Assembly (NCBI GenBank): GCA_963842975.1
Contig: CAWJIH010000009.1
Location: forward strand, 806,001-870,000
Reading direction: 5' to 3'
Length of the DNA stretch: 64,000 bases
Source of the DNA: JACJWR01 sp963842975
GTDB lineage: Bacteria; Actinomycetota; Actinomycetes; S36-B12; UBA10799
Below are positions 32,662-41,271 of the stretch, piece after piece. Position 1 is the first letter of the stretch; each line of letters begins with the position of its first letter. The notes beneath the pieces were generated by a model, which saw nothing but the letters and a program-made list of their open reading frames with translations, was not told the origin of the DNA and ran no database searches. A program made the translations under genes and the position numbers.

Positions 32662-33804
32662 TCACCAATCTTCTGCTCGATCCACCAACCACAGGTACCG
32701 ATCCGTGAGGATGTCACCTATCTCTGGCAACAGCGTCAGCCGGACCCAGCGGTAGGGTGCTTCTCCGTCGGCGGACTGCTGGTCGACCACACCCACCGGC
32801 CAGGCTCGGTACGGGGCCAGAATCGACCCTGGCAGTTCCGAATCGTTCATCCGCAGTCCGGTCCGAGTGAGCGTCAGCAGGCCCTCGGTTGGAATCGAAT
32901 CACCGTACAGTCTGCGCACCAACGCCCAGTCTCCGTTCACCGCAAGTACGACAGCGGCCGGGCCGTCGCTGGGTTCTTCCCAGGCATCGCGACGGGTCAA
33001 CGTGGGTGACAACTCTCGTGATGAACTCGACCCGCACACCCCGAGCATTGCAACCAAGGCAGCCAATTCGCGGCCACCGGGCACTCCCGGACCCACCGGA
33101 GCAAGCGCTCCGGCGACACCGGCTGCGGCGAGGGGGGCGCTCACATCCCAGATGTCGCCGGCAGCTCCCCACACGATCTCATCGGCATCCGGATCATCAG
33201 GGTCAGCACCATGCGCGACCGACATGGCCCGCAAGGCCACGGCGTCGTCTTCGGCCACCGCGGCAAGTTCCTCGATCAGCCGCAGTCGCGGGCCCACAGC
33301 CACTCGCCGATGTGCGCGGCCGCTGGGAATCGAGTGGTCGTTGGTGGTGAGTGACCCGTCGGCCAAATCGAGGGTGCCGATCACCTGCTCGTCGTCGTCA
33401 AACACGGGGAGTCGGCAAACGGTGCACTCGTCGCCGAGCACCCGGTGTGCGATAGCCGCGATGTCCTCAAAGTCTGCGGAATGGGACCCCAACTCAGTCA
33501 CCAGCACAGCACGCGGTTTGTCTGCGTCGGCAGCCGCTCGCCAGACCTCGGCGGTGTGTGGATCGACCCCGACGTTGGCGGGGATTACGGCCACAACACG
33601 ATCGCTGCTCAGTGCTGTCGTTACCGCTGCGACCCGTGCGTGCGGATCAGCGCGGTGCAAGTTGCCCGCGTGCACCACGAGGTCGGCCGTCGCGTCCGCT
33701 TGCTGCAGCAGCCACTGGGGGAGCTCGGCAGGGCCCACAAGCGCCAAAGTTGTCAATTGTTGCCCGCGTCCAGACCGTTCAACGTCCTCCACGGGGGAAT
33801 ACAA
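32662..33804 (-). CDS. Degenerate EF-G-like protein, nucleotide-binding motifs lost
   Basis: A 380-aa protein that resembles domains I-II of EF-G-like (FusA2-type) GTPases. Recognisable pieces are VAVIPANVGVDPHTAEVW (EF-G-like region after G3), RAVLVTELGSHSADFEDI followed by VLGDECTVCRLPVFDDDEQVIG, a helix RLIEELAAVAEDDAV and a domain-II-like C-terminus (WALVRRLYGDSIPTEGLL). The P-loop position reads LVGPAELPQWLL instead of GxxxxGKT, no DxxG switch II is present, and the NKxD position is TELG, so GTP binding looks lost. Domains III-V are absent. Start is TTG 33804 or GTG 33792. It converges with the HIT gene (3-nt gap) and is divergent from the GGDEF gene. The family call is by eye. Confidence 0.7.
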   Translation of the reverse strand: MYSPVEDVERSGRGQQLTTLALVGPAELPQWLLQQADATADLVVHAGNLHRADPHARVAAVTTALSSDRVVAVIPANVGVDPHTAEVWRAAADADKPRAVLVTELGSHSADFEDIAAIAHRVLGDECTVCRLPVFDDDEQVIGTLDLADGSLTTNDHSIPSGRAHRRVAVGPRLRLIEELAAVAEDDAVALRAMSVAHGADPDDPDADEIVWGAAGDIWDVSAPLAAAGVAGALAPVGPGVPGGRELAALVAMLGVCGSSSSRELSPTLTRRDAWEEPSDGPAAVVLAVNGDWALVRRLYGDSIPTEGLLTLTRTGLRMNDSELPGSILAPYRAWPVGVVDQQSADGEAPYRWVRLTLLPEIGDILTDRYLWLVDRAEDW

Positions 33805-33805
33805 T
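33800..33805 (+). promoter_or_regulatory. -10 box (TACAAT) for a leader peptide and the GGDEF gene
   Basis: TACAAT fits TANNNT well and is followed by 7 nt and ATG 33813, so a leaderless transcript starting at that ATG is likely. Confidence 0.6.
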
Positions 33806-33812
33806 CACCTCT

Positions 33813-33854
33813 ATGCCTGTGCCCGTCCACCGCCGCCACCGCACGGCCGCGTGA
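33813..33854 (+). CDS. 13-codon leader peptide (MPVPVHRRHRTAA)
   Basis: ATG 33813, 7 nt after a TACAAT box, opens a frame of 13 codons ending in TGA at 33852-33854. That stop overlaps the GTG start of the GGDEF gene (GTGA). The peptide is Arg/His-rich with several proline codons. It has no family; translation would load ribosomes onto the coupled downstream start, so it may act as an initiation aid or attenuator. Confidence 0.5.
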   Translation: MPVPVHRRHRTAA

Positions 33855-35485
33855 CCTGGGTGACGCCACCGGGTGGGTGGTTCAAGGAATGGGCTGAGTC
33901 GACGGGGCACGTGTTCTTCGCCGCCGATCTGGATCCACCATGGCGGTTCACCTACCTAAGCCCGGCCATTGCCGAGGTCACCGGCTACACGAATGCCGAA
34001 CTCGCAGCCGAACCCACGCTTATCGCCGACGCGATCTCCCAGCGGGATCTTTCCGACTTCCTCGCCGAAGTGGGGTTGGGCGCGGACTTGACAATCGGTT
34101 TTCGACGCAAGTCCGGCGACATCGCCTCGGTCCACGTGATGGCCCGCCGGATCAGCCACGACGACGGTAGCGTCGCTATCGAAGGTATTGCCTTCGACGT
34201 CACCGATGTGGTGGCGGCACTGACGAGGGCTGAAGAGTCCGAGGAATGGTTTCGGCTGTCGTTTGAGATGTCCGAGGTCGGAATGTGCATTGTCGACCGA
34301 GCGGGGCAGTTCCTCACTGTCAACGATGCCCTGGTACGGATGCTGCGGACCAGTGAAGACGAACTCATCGGGCGTACCTGGCAGGACACGACTCACCCCG
34401 ATGACTTGCCTATGGACCTGAACCTGGTGGCGTCGACGGTCGCCGAGGGCGGTCCCGGTTTCAGCCTGCGCAAGAGATTCCTGCGCGGCGATGGATCGGT
34501 GATGTGGGGAGACCTCAGCACGTCGGTGTATCGAGACCACTCCGGCGTCACCAGACTGTGGGTTTCCCAGGTGGTCGACGTGACCGCTCAGGTCGACGCC
34601 GAACAGCGACTTTCGGCCTCAGAGGAGAAGTACCGGCTGCTGGCGGAGAACTCCTCAGACGTGATCATGCATGTGGTCGATGACGAGGTCCACTGGGCGT
34701 CGCCGTCCCTGCGGCGCAGCCTCGGGTGGGATCCGACTGAGATCCGGGGTCACCCGATCAAGGACTACATCCACCCTGACGATGCTGACACCTACGCAGC
34801 CATCGATCAGCGCCTCGCGGGGCAGGACTCGTTGATGGTGAGGCTGCGGGTGAGGGCTGCGAACGGTGTTTTTCACTGGATCGCCGCCCACGTAGCCGAG
34901 TACTACAACGCAGACGGCGACACCGCTGGTACCGCTGTGTCCTTCCGGGTGATTGATGACGACGTTCGCCGGGAGGAAGAACTTGACCATCGGGCGCGCT
35001 ACGACAACCTCACCGGGCTGCTCAACCGCGAGGCCTTGTTTGACGTTATTGCCGAGGCTCAGCGGAATCTTGGTGGGCGCGACCACGACGCCATCGGGGT
35101 GCTCTTCGTCGACCTCGATGACTTCAAGCGGCTCAACGACACCTACGGTCACGCCTTCGGCGATCACATTCTGCGCACCGTCGCAGATCGAGTGAAAGCC
35201 AGCGTTCGGCCCGAGGACCTGGTCGCACGGATGGGAGGCGACGAACTGCTGGTGCTGCTCACGTCGACCGGCACTCGGCTCATGCTGGAAGAAGTTGGGC
35301 AGCGGGTACGCGCTGCGATCGCCGAGCCGGTGGTGTGGGAAAACGTCTCAGAGTCCACAACCGCGAGTATCGGGGCAGCCGTCGGCCGATCCTACGAAGA
35401 CCCCGATCAGTTGGTGGCCCGCGCAGATGCGGCAATGTATGTGGCCAAGCAGTCCGGGCGTGACCGTGTCGTACTCGCGGAGTAG
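33851..35485 (+). CDS. Three-PAS GGDEF-domain protein with GGDEL motif
   Basis: A 544-aa soluble protein with three PAS-type modules: about residues 10-125 (VFFAADLDPPWRFTYLSP), 130-255 (FRLSFEMSEVGMCIVDR) and 258-375 (YRLLAENSSDVIMHV, ending SFRVIDDDVRREEE), then a GGDEF domain starting DNLTGLLNREALF. The active-site loop reads GGDEL rather than GGDEF, while the inhibitory site RPED is present. A diguanylate cyclase, possibly with altered activity. The frame stays open far upstream, but that part is antisense to the EF-G-like gene; the GTG at 33851 overlaps the leader peptide stop. Confidence 0.88.
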   Translation: MTWVTPPGGWFKEWAESTGHVFFAADLDPPWRFTYLSPAIAEVTGYTNAELAAEPTLIADAISQRDLSDFLAEVGLGADLTIGFRRKSGDIASVHVMARRISHDDGSVAIEGIAFDVTDVVAALTRAEESEEWFRLSFEMSEVGMCIVDRAGQFLTVNDALVRMLRTSEDELIGRTWQDTTHPDDLPMDLNLVASTVAEGGPGFSLRKRFLRGDGSVMWGDLSTSVYRDHSGVTRLWVSQVVDVTAQVDAEQRLSASEEKYRLLAENSSDVIMHVVDDEVHWASPSLRRSLGWDPTEIRGHPIKDYIHPDDADTYAAIDQRLAGQDSLMVRLRVRAANGVFHWIAAHVAEYYNADGDTAGTAVSFRVIDDDVRREEELDHRARYDNLTGLLNREALFDVIAEAQRNLGGRDHDAIGVLFVDLDDFKRLNDTYGHAFGDHILRTVADRVKASVRPEDLVARMGGDELLVLLTSTGTRLMLEEVGQRVRAAIAEPVVWENVSESTTASIGAAVGRSYEDPDQLVARADAAMYVAKQSGRDRVVLAE

Positions 35486-35496
35486 CGCGCGACGGC

Positions 35497-35502
35497 TAAG
35501 GT
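35497..35502 (+). promoter_or_regulatory. -10 box (TAAGGT) before the PI-phosphate synthase gene
   Basis: TAAGGT fits TANNNT, 29 nt before GTG 35532, leaving a short leader with a GGAGG Shine-Dalgarno. Candidate promoter for the pgsA-patA-pimA block. Confidence 0.45.
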
Positions 35503-35531
35503 GACTTTCACTACCGTGGAGGTTCGCTTAC

Positions 35532-36158
35532 GTGCTCAACCAAACCGGCGCGCGTTCGGCAGCGTCAAAGATCCTCGATCCCGTCGCTGGCGGGCTGATC
35601 AAGATCGGGCTGACCCCCGATTCGGTCACCCTCATCGGCACCGTCGGTGTCAGTGCAACCGCACTCTGGTTTTTCCCGCGAGGCCAGTTCGCCATTGGCG
35701 TGCTGGTGATCATGCTGTTCATCTTCAGCGACATGCTCGACGGGGCAATGGCGCGCAAACTCGGCCGGTCGGGACCCTGGGGCGCCTTCCTCGACAGCAC
35801 GCTGGACCGCATCGCTGACGGTTTCGTTTTCGGTGCCCTGCTGATCTGGGCGGCCCGCACCCAATCCGACGCTACCGTGGCCGCGGCACTACTGTGTCTG
35901 GTCGGCGGGATGGTGATCTCCTACGCCCGGGCGCGGGCTGAAGGGTTGGGCATGACCTGCAATGTGGGAATTGCCGAACGTACTGAGCGACTCGTGCTGA
36001 TCCTGTTTGCGGCCTTCATCTACGGCCTCGGTGTTCCCTATGTGTTGCCAGCGGCGCTGTGGCTATTGGCGGTACTCAGCGTCATCACCGTGATTCAGCG
36101 CATCGTCCACGTGCACCGCCAGGCGGTGGCGCTTGCCGCTGCTGGTGGAGAGGGCTGA
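35532..36158 (+). CDS. Phosphatidylinositol phosphate synthase (CDP-alcohol transferase)
   Basis: A 208-aa integral membrane enzyme with the complete CDP-alcohol phosphotransferase motif DMLDGAMARKLGRSG ... GAFLDSTLDR, whose aspartates bind metal and CDP-diacylglycerol. In actinobacteria the homologue in this position (often labelled pgsA1) makes phosphatidylinositol phosphate. About six hydrophobic segments. The next gene begins 7 nt later; order PI synthase, acyltransferase, PimA is diagnostic. Confidence 0.93.
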   Translation: MLNQTGARSAASKILDPVAGGLIKIGLTPDSVTLIGTVGVSATALWFFPRGQFAIGVLVIMLFIFSDMLDGAMARKLGRSGPWGAFLDSTLDRIADGFVFGALLIWAARTQSDATVAAALLCLVGGMVISYARARAEGLGMTCNVGIAERTERLVLILFAAFIYGLGVPYVLPAALWLLAVLSVITVIQRIVHVHRQAVALAAAGGEG

Positions 36159-36165
36159 GGCAGTC

Positions 36166-37107
36166 ATGCAGACTCCAGCCGAATTCTTGGCCTATTCCGG
36201 CTACAGCGCCGGATGGCGGACGGTCCGGTTCATGCCGCGCCGGATTGCCTACGCCACGTTTGCCGGCCTCGCCGACCAGGCGTGGTTGCGGCGAGGCAAA
36301 GGCGTGCGGCAACTTGAACGCAACTATGCCCGGATCGTGCCGGACGCATCGCAACGCCAACTGCGGGCGATGTCCCGGGAGGGCATGCAGAAGTACTTCC
36401 AGTACTGGTGTGACGTCTTTCGAATGCCCGATCTGACGCGGCAAGAGATTGTCGACTCTGCGGTCTGGGAGAACAAGCAGACGATGCTTGATGCGATCGT
36501 CGCCAATGAGGGCGTCGTCGCCGCGGTTTCGCACTCCGGGAACTGGGACCACATCGGGGCCTACATGGCGATCTCGCATGGCGGCCTGATTAGCGTCGCC
36601 GAGGATTTGAAACCGGAGAAATTGACCCAGAAGTTCCTCGACTTCCGCCGCGGCCTGGGCATGGACATCGTCACACTGCGAAAAGGGGAGAACGTCTACC
36701 GGCAACTGGTGGATCGGGCGCCGCGCCGAGACGTCTACGCCCTCCTTGGTGATCGCGACCTCACCCGTCACGGCGTGCCAGTGGAGCTTTTCGGCGAAAC
36801 CACCCGCATGCCCGCGGGCCCTGCTGCCCTGGCCTACGACACCGGAGCTCGCTTGTTCGTGGCAGATCTTTGGACAGATAAGAGTTTCGCCTATGCGCGG
36901 GTGAGCCAACAGATTCCGGTGGATCGCAGTGCAGATCGCGCCAAGGTCATTAGGCGCTCCACGCAGGCGATAGCAGACAAGCTCGCCGAGGGAATCGCCG
37001 CGCACCCCACTGACTGGCACATGCTGCAACCCCTGTGGCTGGCCGACCTGGACCAGTCTCGGATGCGCACCAGCGACTACGACCACGACGCTGCGGGTGA
37101 GCAGTAA
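36166..37107 (+). CDS. PatA-type phosphatidylinositol mannoside acyltransferase
   Basis: A 313-aa LPLAT-superfamily acyltransferase. The HxxxxD motif is HSGNWD near residue 126; a second block MPAGPAALAYDTGARLF follows. It acylates the mannose of PIM1 in mycobacteria. ATG 36166 is 7 nt after the PI synthase stop; the longer frame begins inside that gene. Its stop shares one base with the pimA ATG. Confidence 0.92.
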   Translation: MQTPAEFLAYSGYSAGWRTVRFMPRRIAYATFAGLADQAWLRRGKGVRQLERNYARIVPDASQRQLRAMSREGMQKYFQYWCDVFRMPDLTRQEIVDSAVWENKQTMLDAIVANEGVVAAVSHSGNWDHIGAYMAISHGGLISVAEDLKPEKLTQKFLDFRRGLGMDIVTLRKGENVYRQLVDRAPRRDVYALLGDRDLTRHGVPVELFGETTRMPAGPAALAYDTGARLFVADLWTDKSFAYARVSQQIPVDRSADRAKVIRRSTQAIADKLAEGIAAHPTDWHMLQPLWLADLDQSRMRTSDYDHDAAGEQ

Positions 37108-38294
37108 TGCGGGTCGGCATTGTGTGTCCGTACGACTGGAACACCCCCGGTGGGGTACAGGCGCATGTTCGGGATTTGGCCGCGGAGCTCACCCGGCGTG
37201 GGCACGAGGTGAGTGTGCTGGCGCCGAGCGACGACGACACCGACTTGCCCGAGTACGTCACGAGTGCCGGGCGGCCAGTCTCGGTTCCCTACAACGGTTC
37301 GGTGGCCAAACTCAACATCGGTGTGGTGTCCGCGGCTCGGGTGCGTCGGTGGATCAAGCAGGGTGAGTTCGACGTGCTGCACGTGCACGAGGCCTCCTCG
37401 CCGACGGTGTCGGTGCTGGCGTGTTGGATCGCCAATGGCCCGATCGTGGCAACGCAGCATGCGGCGATGGATCGATCCAAGGCGCTGTCGTCGCTGTCGT
37501 TGCTGGTCAACACCGCCCTCGACAAGGTCTCCGGGCGGATCGCCGTGAGCGAGAAGGCCAGGCAGTTCATGGTGGAGCACATCGGGGGCGATGCGGTGCT
37601 CATCCCCAACGGCGTCGACTGTTCGGCGTTTGCGGTTTCAGATCCTTTGCCCGGGTATCCGCGAGAGGGGCCGACGCTGTTCTTCATCGGTCGGATCGAC
37701 GAACCGCGAAAGGGGCTGCCCACGCTGATCGAAGCGATGCCCGAGCTCATCGCGTCCCACCCCGACCTGCAACTACTGGTGGCAGGCCCGGGAGAAGTCG
37801 AAGACGTGGCTGCGACGCTACCTGCCGAGGTCGCCGAGCACGTCACGTTCCTGGGCCTGGTCAGTGAAGCGGACAAGGTGCGAGCCTTCCACTCGGCGGA
37901 CATCTACGTCGCCCCGCAGTTGGGTGGCGAGAGTTTCGGCATCGTCTTGCTGGAGGCCATGGCGTCTGGCACACCGGTGCTGGCCAGCGACTTGGAGGCG
38001 TTCCGGTTAGTGCTGGCCGATGGCCAGTACGGCATGCTGTTCAGCACCGGCGATCCCGCCGATCTTGCCCGGGGAGTATCGGCTCTGCTGGCCGATCCGG
38101 AGGCGCGGGCAGCGTTCTCCCGGGCCGGGTTGCGGCGTGCGAAGGAATACGACTGGTCAACCGTGGCACGCGATGTGGAGCGGGTGTACGACTCGGTGGT
38201 GACTCCCGGGCAGCCAGTCACAGCCGACTTGAGCGATCAACTCCTCGGTCGGTGGGCGCATCGCGCAGCGAAACATGACGGAGTGTCACCGTGA
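37107..38294 (+). CDS. pimA: PimA, phosphatidylinositol alpha-mannosyltransferase
   Basis: A 395-aa GT-B fold glycosyltransferase (GT4). It shows GGVQAHVRDLAAEL near the N-terminus, HVHEA, the acceptor/nucleotide region FFIGRIDEPRKGL and the EX7E motif in GGESFGIVLLEAMASGTPV. It adds the first mannose from GDP-mannose to phosphatidylinositol at the inner membrane face. Stop overlaps the next start (GTGA). Confidence 0.95.
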   Translation: MRVGIVCPYDWNTPGGVQAHVRDLAAELTRRGHEVSVLAPSDDDTDLPEYVTSAGRPVSVPYNGSVAKLNIGVVSAARVRRWIKQGEFDVLHVHEASSPTVSVLACWIANGPIVATQHAAMDRSKALSSLSLLVNTALDKVSGRIAVSEKARQFMVEHIGGDAVLIPNGVDCSAFAVSDPLPGYPREGPTLFFIGRIDEPRKGLPTLIEAMPELIASHPDLQLLVAGPGEVEDVAATLPAEVAEHVTFLGLVSEADKVRAFHSADIYVAPQLGGESFGIVLLEAMASGTPVLASDLEAFRLVLADGQYGMLFSTGDPADLARGVSALLADPEARAAFSRAGLRRAKEYDWSTVARDVERVYDSVVTPGQPVTADLSDQLLGRWAHRAAKHDGVSP

Positions 38295-38845
38295 CGGCTT
38301 CAGGATGGGCGGTACTGCTGGCGGTGGTGCTGGTCTTGGGCGCTTTGGTGGTGTATCTGTCCAGCACGGCAGGCCGACTCGATCGGCTGCACCGGCGGGT
38401 CGAGGTGGCGCGGGACAATCTGCAGGGGGCCCTGCAACGCCGTCGGGACCTCGCCGACCATGTCGCCTCGATTGGGATACTCGACCCGGCTTCGTCGTTG
38501 CTCATCGCCGACGCGGTGACTGCGGTCGACGCCACTAGCCCGACGGATCGGGTGGGGACCTTCCTTGCCGAGTCTGACCTCACCGCGGTGCTGGCCACGG
38601 TGTTCGCCGATCCGCTAGAGGTAGATGAGATCATCGCCGAGCCAGGAGGTGAGGTGTTGGCGAGATTGGCCGATGCCTGCCACCGGGTGGAGATCGGACG
38701 GCGTTTCTACAACGACGCCGTGCTTGGCACCCGGGCCCAGCGCAACCGGCAGATTGTGCGCGTGTTCCGGCTGCAGGGCCGCGCCGCCATGCCCGAGACG
38801 GTGGAGATGTCCGATACTGCCCCGGAAGGATTCGCGGGCCGATAG
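38291..38845 (+). CDS. Membrane-anchored LemA-like protein
   Basis: A 184-aa protein with one N-terminal membrane helix (VLLAVVLVLGALVVYLSS) and a helical domain with RLDRLHRRVEVARDNLQGALQRR and FYNDAVLGTRAQRN, the LemA-type pattern. The same small gene occurs after pimA and before pdxS in Streptomyces. Role unknown. Confidence 0.75.
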   Translation: MTASGWAVLLAVVLVLGALVVYLSSTAGRLDRLHRRVEVARDNLQGALQRRRDLADHVASIGILDPASSLLIADAVTAVDATSPTDRVGTFLAESDLTAVLATVFADPLEVDEIIAEPGGEVLARLADACHRVEIGRRFYNDAVLGTRAQRNRQIVRVFRLQGRAAMPETVEMSDTAPEGFAGR

Positions 38846-38923
38846 CCAGCCCCGTACACTTCATCCGGACGCCGACGTTGCACGGCCCCGACCCTATACA
38901 TCCACTCACCAGTGAGGTTCGAC

Positions 38924-39820
38924 GTGACTGAGACTGTCCACGCCACCGGTACCGCCCGCGTCAAGCGTGGGATGGCGGAAATGCTCAAAGGCGGCGTCAT
39001 CATGGACGTCGTTACCCCGGAGCAGGCGAAGATCGCCGAGGATTCGGGAGCGGTGGCTGTGATGGCGCTCGAACGAGTGCCGGCCGACATCCGATACGAA
39101 GGCGGCGTCGCCCGGATGTCCGACCCGGACATGATCGATGGGATTATCGAGGCCGTTTCGATTCCGGTGATGGCCAAAGCCCGCATCGGTCACTTCGTTG
39201 AGGCCCAGGTGCTCCAGAGCCTCGGGGTTGACTATGTCGACGAATCCGAAGTGTTGACCCCGGCCGATGAAAAACTGCACATCGACAAGTGGCAGTTCAC
39301 TGTGCCATTCGTCTGTGGCGCCACCAACCTGGGTGAGGCGCTACGTCGGATCGCCGAAGGCGCGGCGATGATTCGGTCCAAGGGCGAAGCCGGCACCGGC
39401 AACGTGGTGGAAGCCACCCGGCACATGAGGTCCATCTTCAGCGAGATTCGACGCATACAGACGATGGGCGACGAGGAACTCTTCAACGCCGCAAAAGAGC
39501 TTGGCGCGCCATACGAACTGGTGCGAGAGGTGCATGACCTCGGCAAACTGCCGGTGGTGATGTTCACCGCTGGCGGCATTGCGACACCAGCTGACGCCGC
39601 CATGATGATGCAACTCGGTGCCGAGGGTGTCTTCGTCGGCTCGGGCATCTTCAAGTCCGGCGACCCGGTCAAACGCGCCAACGCAATCGTGACGGCGACC
39701 ACCAACTACGACAATCCGGACGTGATCGCGAAGGTTTCCCGGGGACTCGGCGAGGCCATGGTGGGAATCAACATCGACGACCTGGCCCCCGAGCAGCGGT
39801 ACGCCGGACGCGGCTGGTGA
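38924..39820 (+). CDS. pdxS: PdxS, pyridoxal 5'-phosphate synthase subunit
   Basis: Synthesises PLP from ribose 5-phosphate, glyceraldehyde 3-phosphate and PdxT-supplied ammonia. Very conserved 298-aa (beta/alpha)8 barrel: ARVKRGMAEMLKGGVIMDVV with the catalytic Asp, VMAKARIGH with the Schiff-base lysine, RSKGEAGTGNVVEA with the second lysine and GGIATPADAAMMMQLGA. GTG 38924 has a GAGG Shine-Dalgarno; GTG 38912 would add four residues. Stop overlaps pdxT (GTGA). Confidence 0.97.
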   Translation: MTETVHATGTARVKRGMAEMLKGGVIMDVVTPEQAKIAEDSGAVAVMALERVPADIRYEGGVARMSDPDMIDGIIEAVSIPVMAKARIGHFVEAQVLQSLGVDYVDESEVLTPADEKLHIDKWQFTVPFVCGATNLGEALRRIAEGAAMIRSKGEAGTGNVVEATRHMRSIFSEIRRIQTMGDEELFNAAKELGAPYELVREVHDLGKLPVVMFTAGGIATPADAAMMMQLGAEGVFVGSGIFKSGDPVKRANAIVTATTNYDNPDVIAKVSRGLGEAMVGINIDDLAPEQRYAGRGW

Positions 39821-40407
39821 CCCTGGTCGGTGTCCTAGGGCTGCAAGGTGACGTTCGCGAGCACCGAGCGGCTATGGCCGCGGTCGGGACCGACACCGCA
39901 GTGGTCCGGACACCGGGCGAACTTGCGGCGGTGGATGGTCTGATCATCCCCGGTGGCGAATCAACGACGATGTCGCTGATTGCTGTGCGGCTGGGGATGC
40001 TGGAACCGCTGCGGGCAGCTGCGGCGGACGGGCTGCCCATGTACGGATCCTGTGCCGGGATGATCATGCTCGCCCGTGAGGTTCTCGACGGCCGACCCGA
40101 TCAACGCACCATCGCAGCGTTGGACATCACCGTGCGGCGCAACGCCTTCGGCCGCCAGATCGACTCCTTTGAAGCCGACCTCGAGATGCCGGTGCTGGGG
40201 GACTCACCGGTGCGTGCAGTCTTCATCCGGGCACCCTGGGTGGAGTCGACCGGAGCGGACGTCGAGATCCTGGGGCGGGTCTCGACTGGCCCGGCTGAGG
40301 GTAGGATCGTCGCTGTCCGTTCCGGTGCCGTGCTGGCCACCTCCTTTCACCCCGAACTCACCGGGGATGTCCGAGTCCACGCGATCTTCCGGGACATGAT
40401 CGGCTAG
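39817..40407 (+). CDS. pdxT: PdxT, PLP synthase glutaminase subunit
   Basis: Class I-type glutamine amidotransferase feeding ammonia to PdxS. In 196 aa it shows LGLQGDVREH, the oxyanion PGGESTTM, nucleophile Cys in GSCAGMI, and catalytic His and Glu in SFHPELTGD. Overlap of start with the pdxS stop ensures 1:1 expression. Confidence 0.96.
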   Translation: MTLVGVLGLQGDVREHRAAMAAVGTDTAVVRTPGELAAVDGLIIPGGESTTMSLIAVRLGMLEPLRAAAADGLPMYGSCAGMIMLAREVLDGRPDQRTIAALDITVRRNAFGRQIDSFEADLEMPVLGDSPVRAVFIRAPWVESTGADVEILGRVSTGPAEGRIVAVRSGAVLATSFHPELTGDVRVHAIFRDMIG

Positions 40408-40432
40408 ACCAGTCAAGGGAAGGGAGCAGCCA

Positions 40433-41188
40433 ATGAGTGGCCACTCCAAATGGGCGACGACCAAACACAAGAAGGCGGTAATCGACGCCAAGCGGGGCAA
40501 ACTCTTTGCCAAACTCATCAAGAACATTGAGGTGGCCGCTCGCCTCGGCGGGGGTGATCCCGATGGGAATCCGACCCTCTACGACGCGATCCAGAAGGCG
40601 CGGAAGAACTCGGTTCCGATGGACAACATCGAACGGGCCATCAAGCGCGGGTCGGGCGCCGAAGCGGGCGGCTCGGACTGGGAAACCATCATGTACGAGG
40701 GGTACGGCCCGAACGGGGTCGCCGTGCTGATTGAGTGCCTCACCGACAACCGCAACCGCGCCGCCTCCGAAGTTCGAACCGCCATGACGCGCAACGGTGG
40801 CACGATGGCCGATCCCGGATCCGTTTCGTACCTGTTCTCCCGCAAGGGTGTGGTGCTGCTGCCCAAGACGGACGGGTTGAGCGAGGACGACGTTCTGCTG
40901 GCAGTACTGGACGCGGGTGCCGAAGACGTCAACGACTTGGGGGAGACCTTCGAAGTCGTCAGCGAGGCGTCGGACTTGGTGGCGGTACGCACGGCCCTAC
41001 AGGAGGCCGGGGTGGACTATGACTCCGCCGAGGCGTCCTTCCTGCCCAGCGTCGAGGTTCCACTGGAGGCCGAAGCGGCTCGCAAAGTCTTTCGCCTCAT
41101 CGAAGCTCTGGAAGACTCAGACGAAGTACAAAACGTGTATGCCAACGCAGACGTCTCCGACGAAGTTTTAGCCGAATTGGACGAGTAA
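40433..41188 (+). CDS. YebC/PmpR family protein
   Basis: A 251-aa protein with the family start GHSKWATTKHKKAVIDAKRG, conserved ARLGGGDPDGNP and YEGYGPNGVAVLIEC. The long YebC form is reported to act in transcription regulation or as a translation factor on difficult (proline-rich) stretches. aaggGAGcagcca before the ATG serves as RBS. Position between pdxT and ruvC is conserved. Confidence 0.95.
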   Translation: MSGHSKWATTKHKKAVIDAKRGKLFAKLIKNIEVAARLGGGDPDGNPTLYDAIQKARKNSVPMDNIERAIKRGSGAEAGGSDWETIMYEGYGPNGVAVLIECLTDNRNRAASEVRTAMTRNGGTMADPGSVSYLFSRKGVVLLPKTDGLSEDDVLLAVLDAGAEDVNDLGETFEVVSEASDLVAVRTALQEAGVDYDSAEASFLPSVEVPLEAEAARKVFRLIEALEDSDEVQNVYANADVSDEVLAELDE

Positions 41189-41271
41189 ACCGGCCGATTG
41201 CAGCGAATCCGAGCGGCAACTTGGATAGGTTCATGATCACCTACCGGCCTAGTCGAACCAAGGATTGAGAG

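Noticed and set aside
32867..33850. Continuation of the GGDEF reading frame for almost 1 kb upstream
   Set aside because: It is antisense to the EF-G-like gene, is Ser/Thr/Ala-rich with no domain, and GTG 33851 begins right before the first PAS domain.
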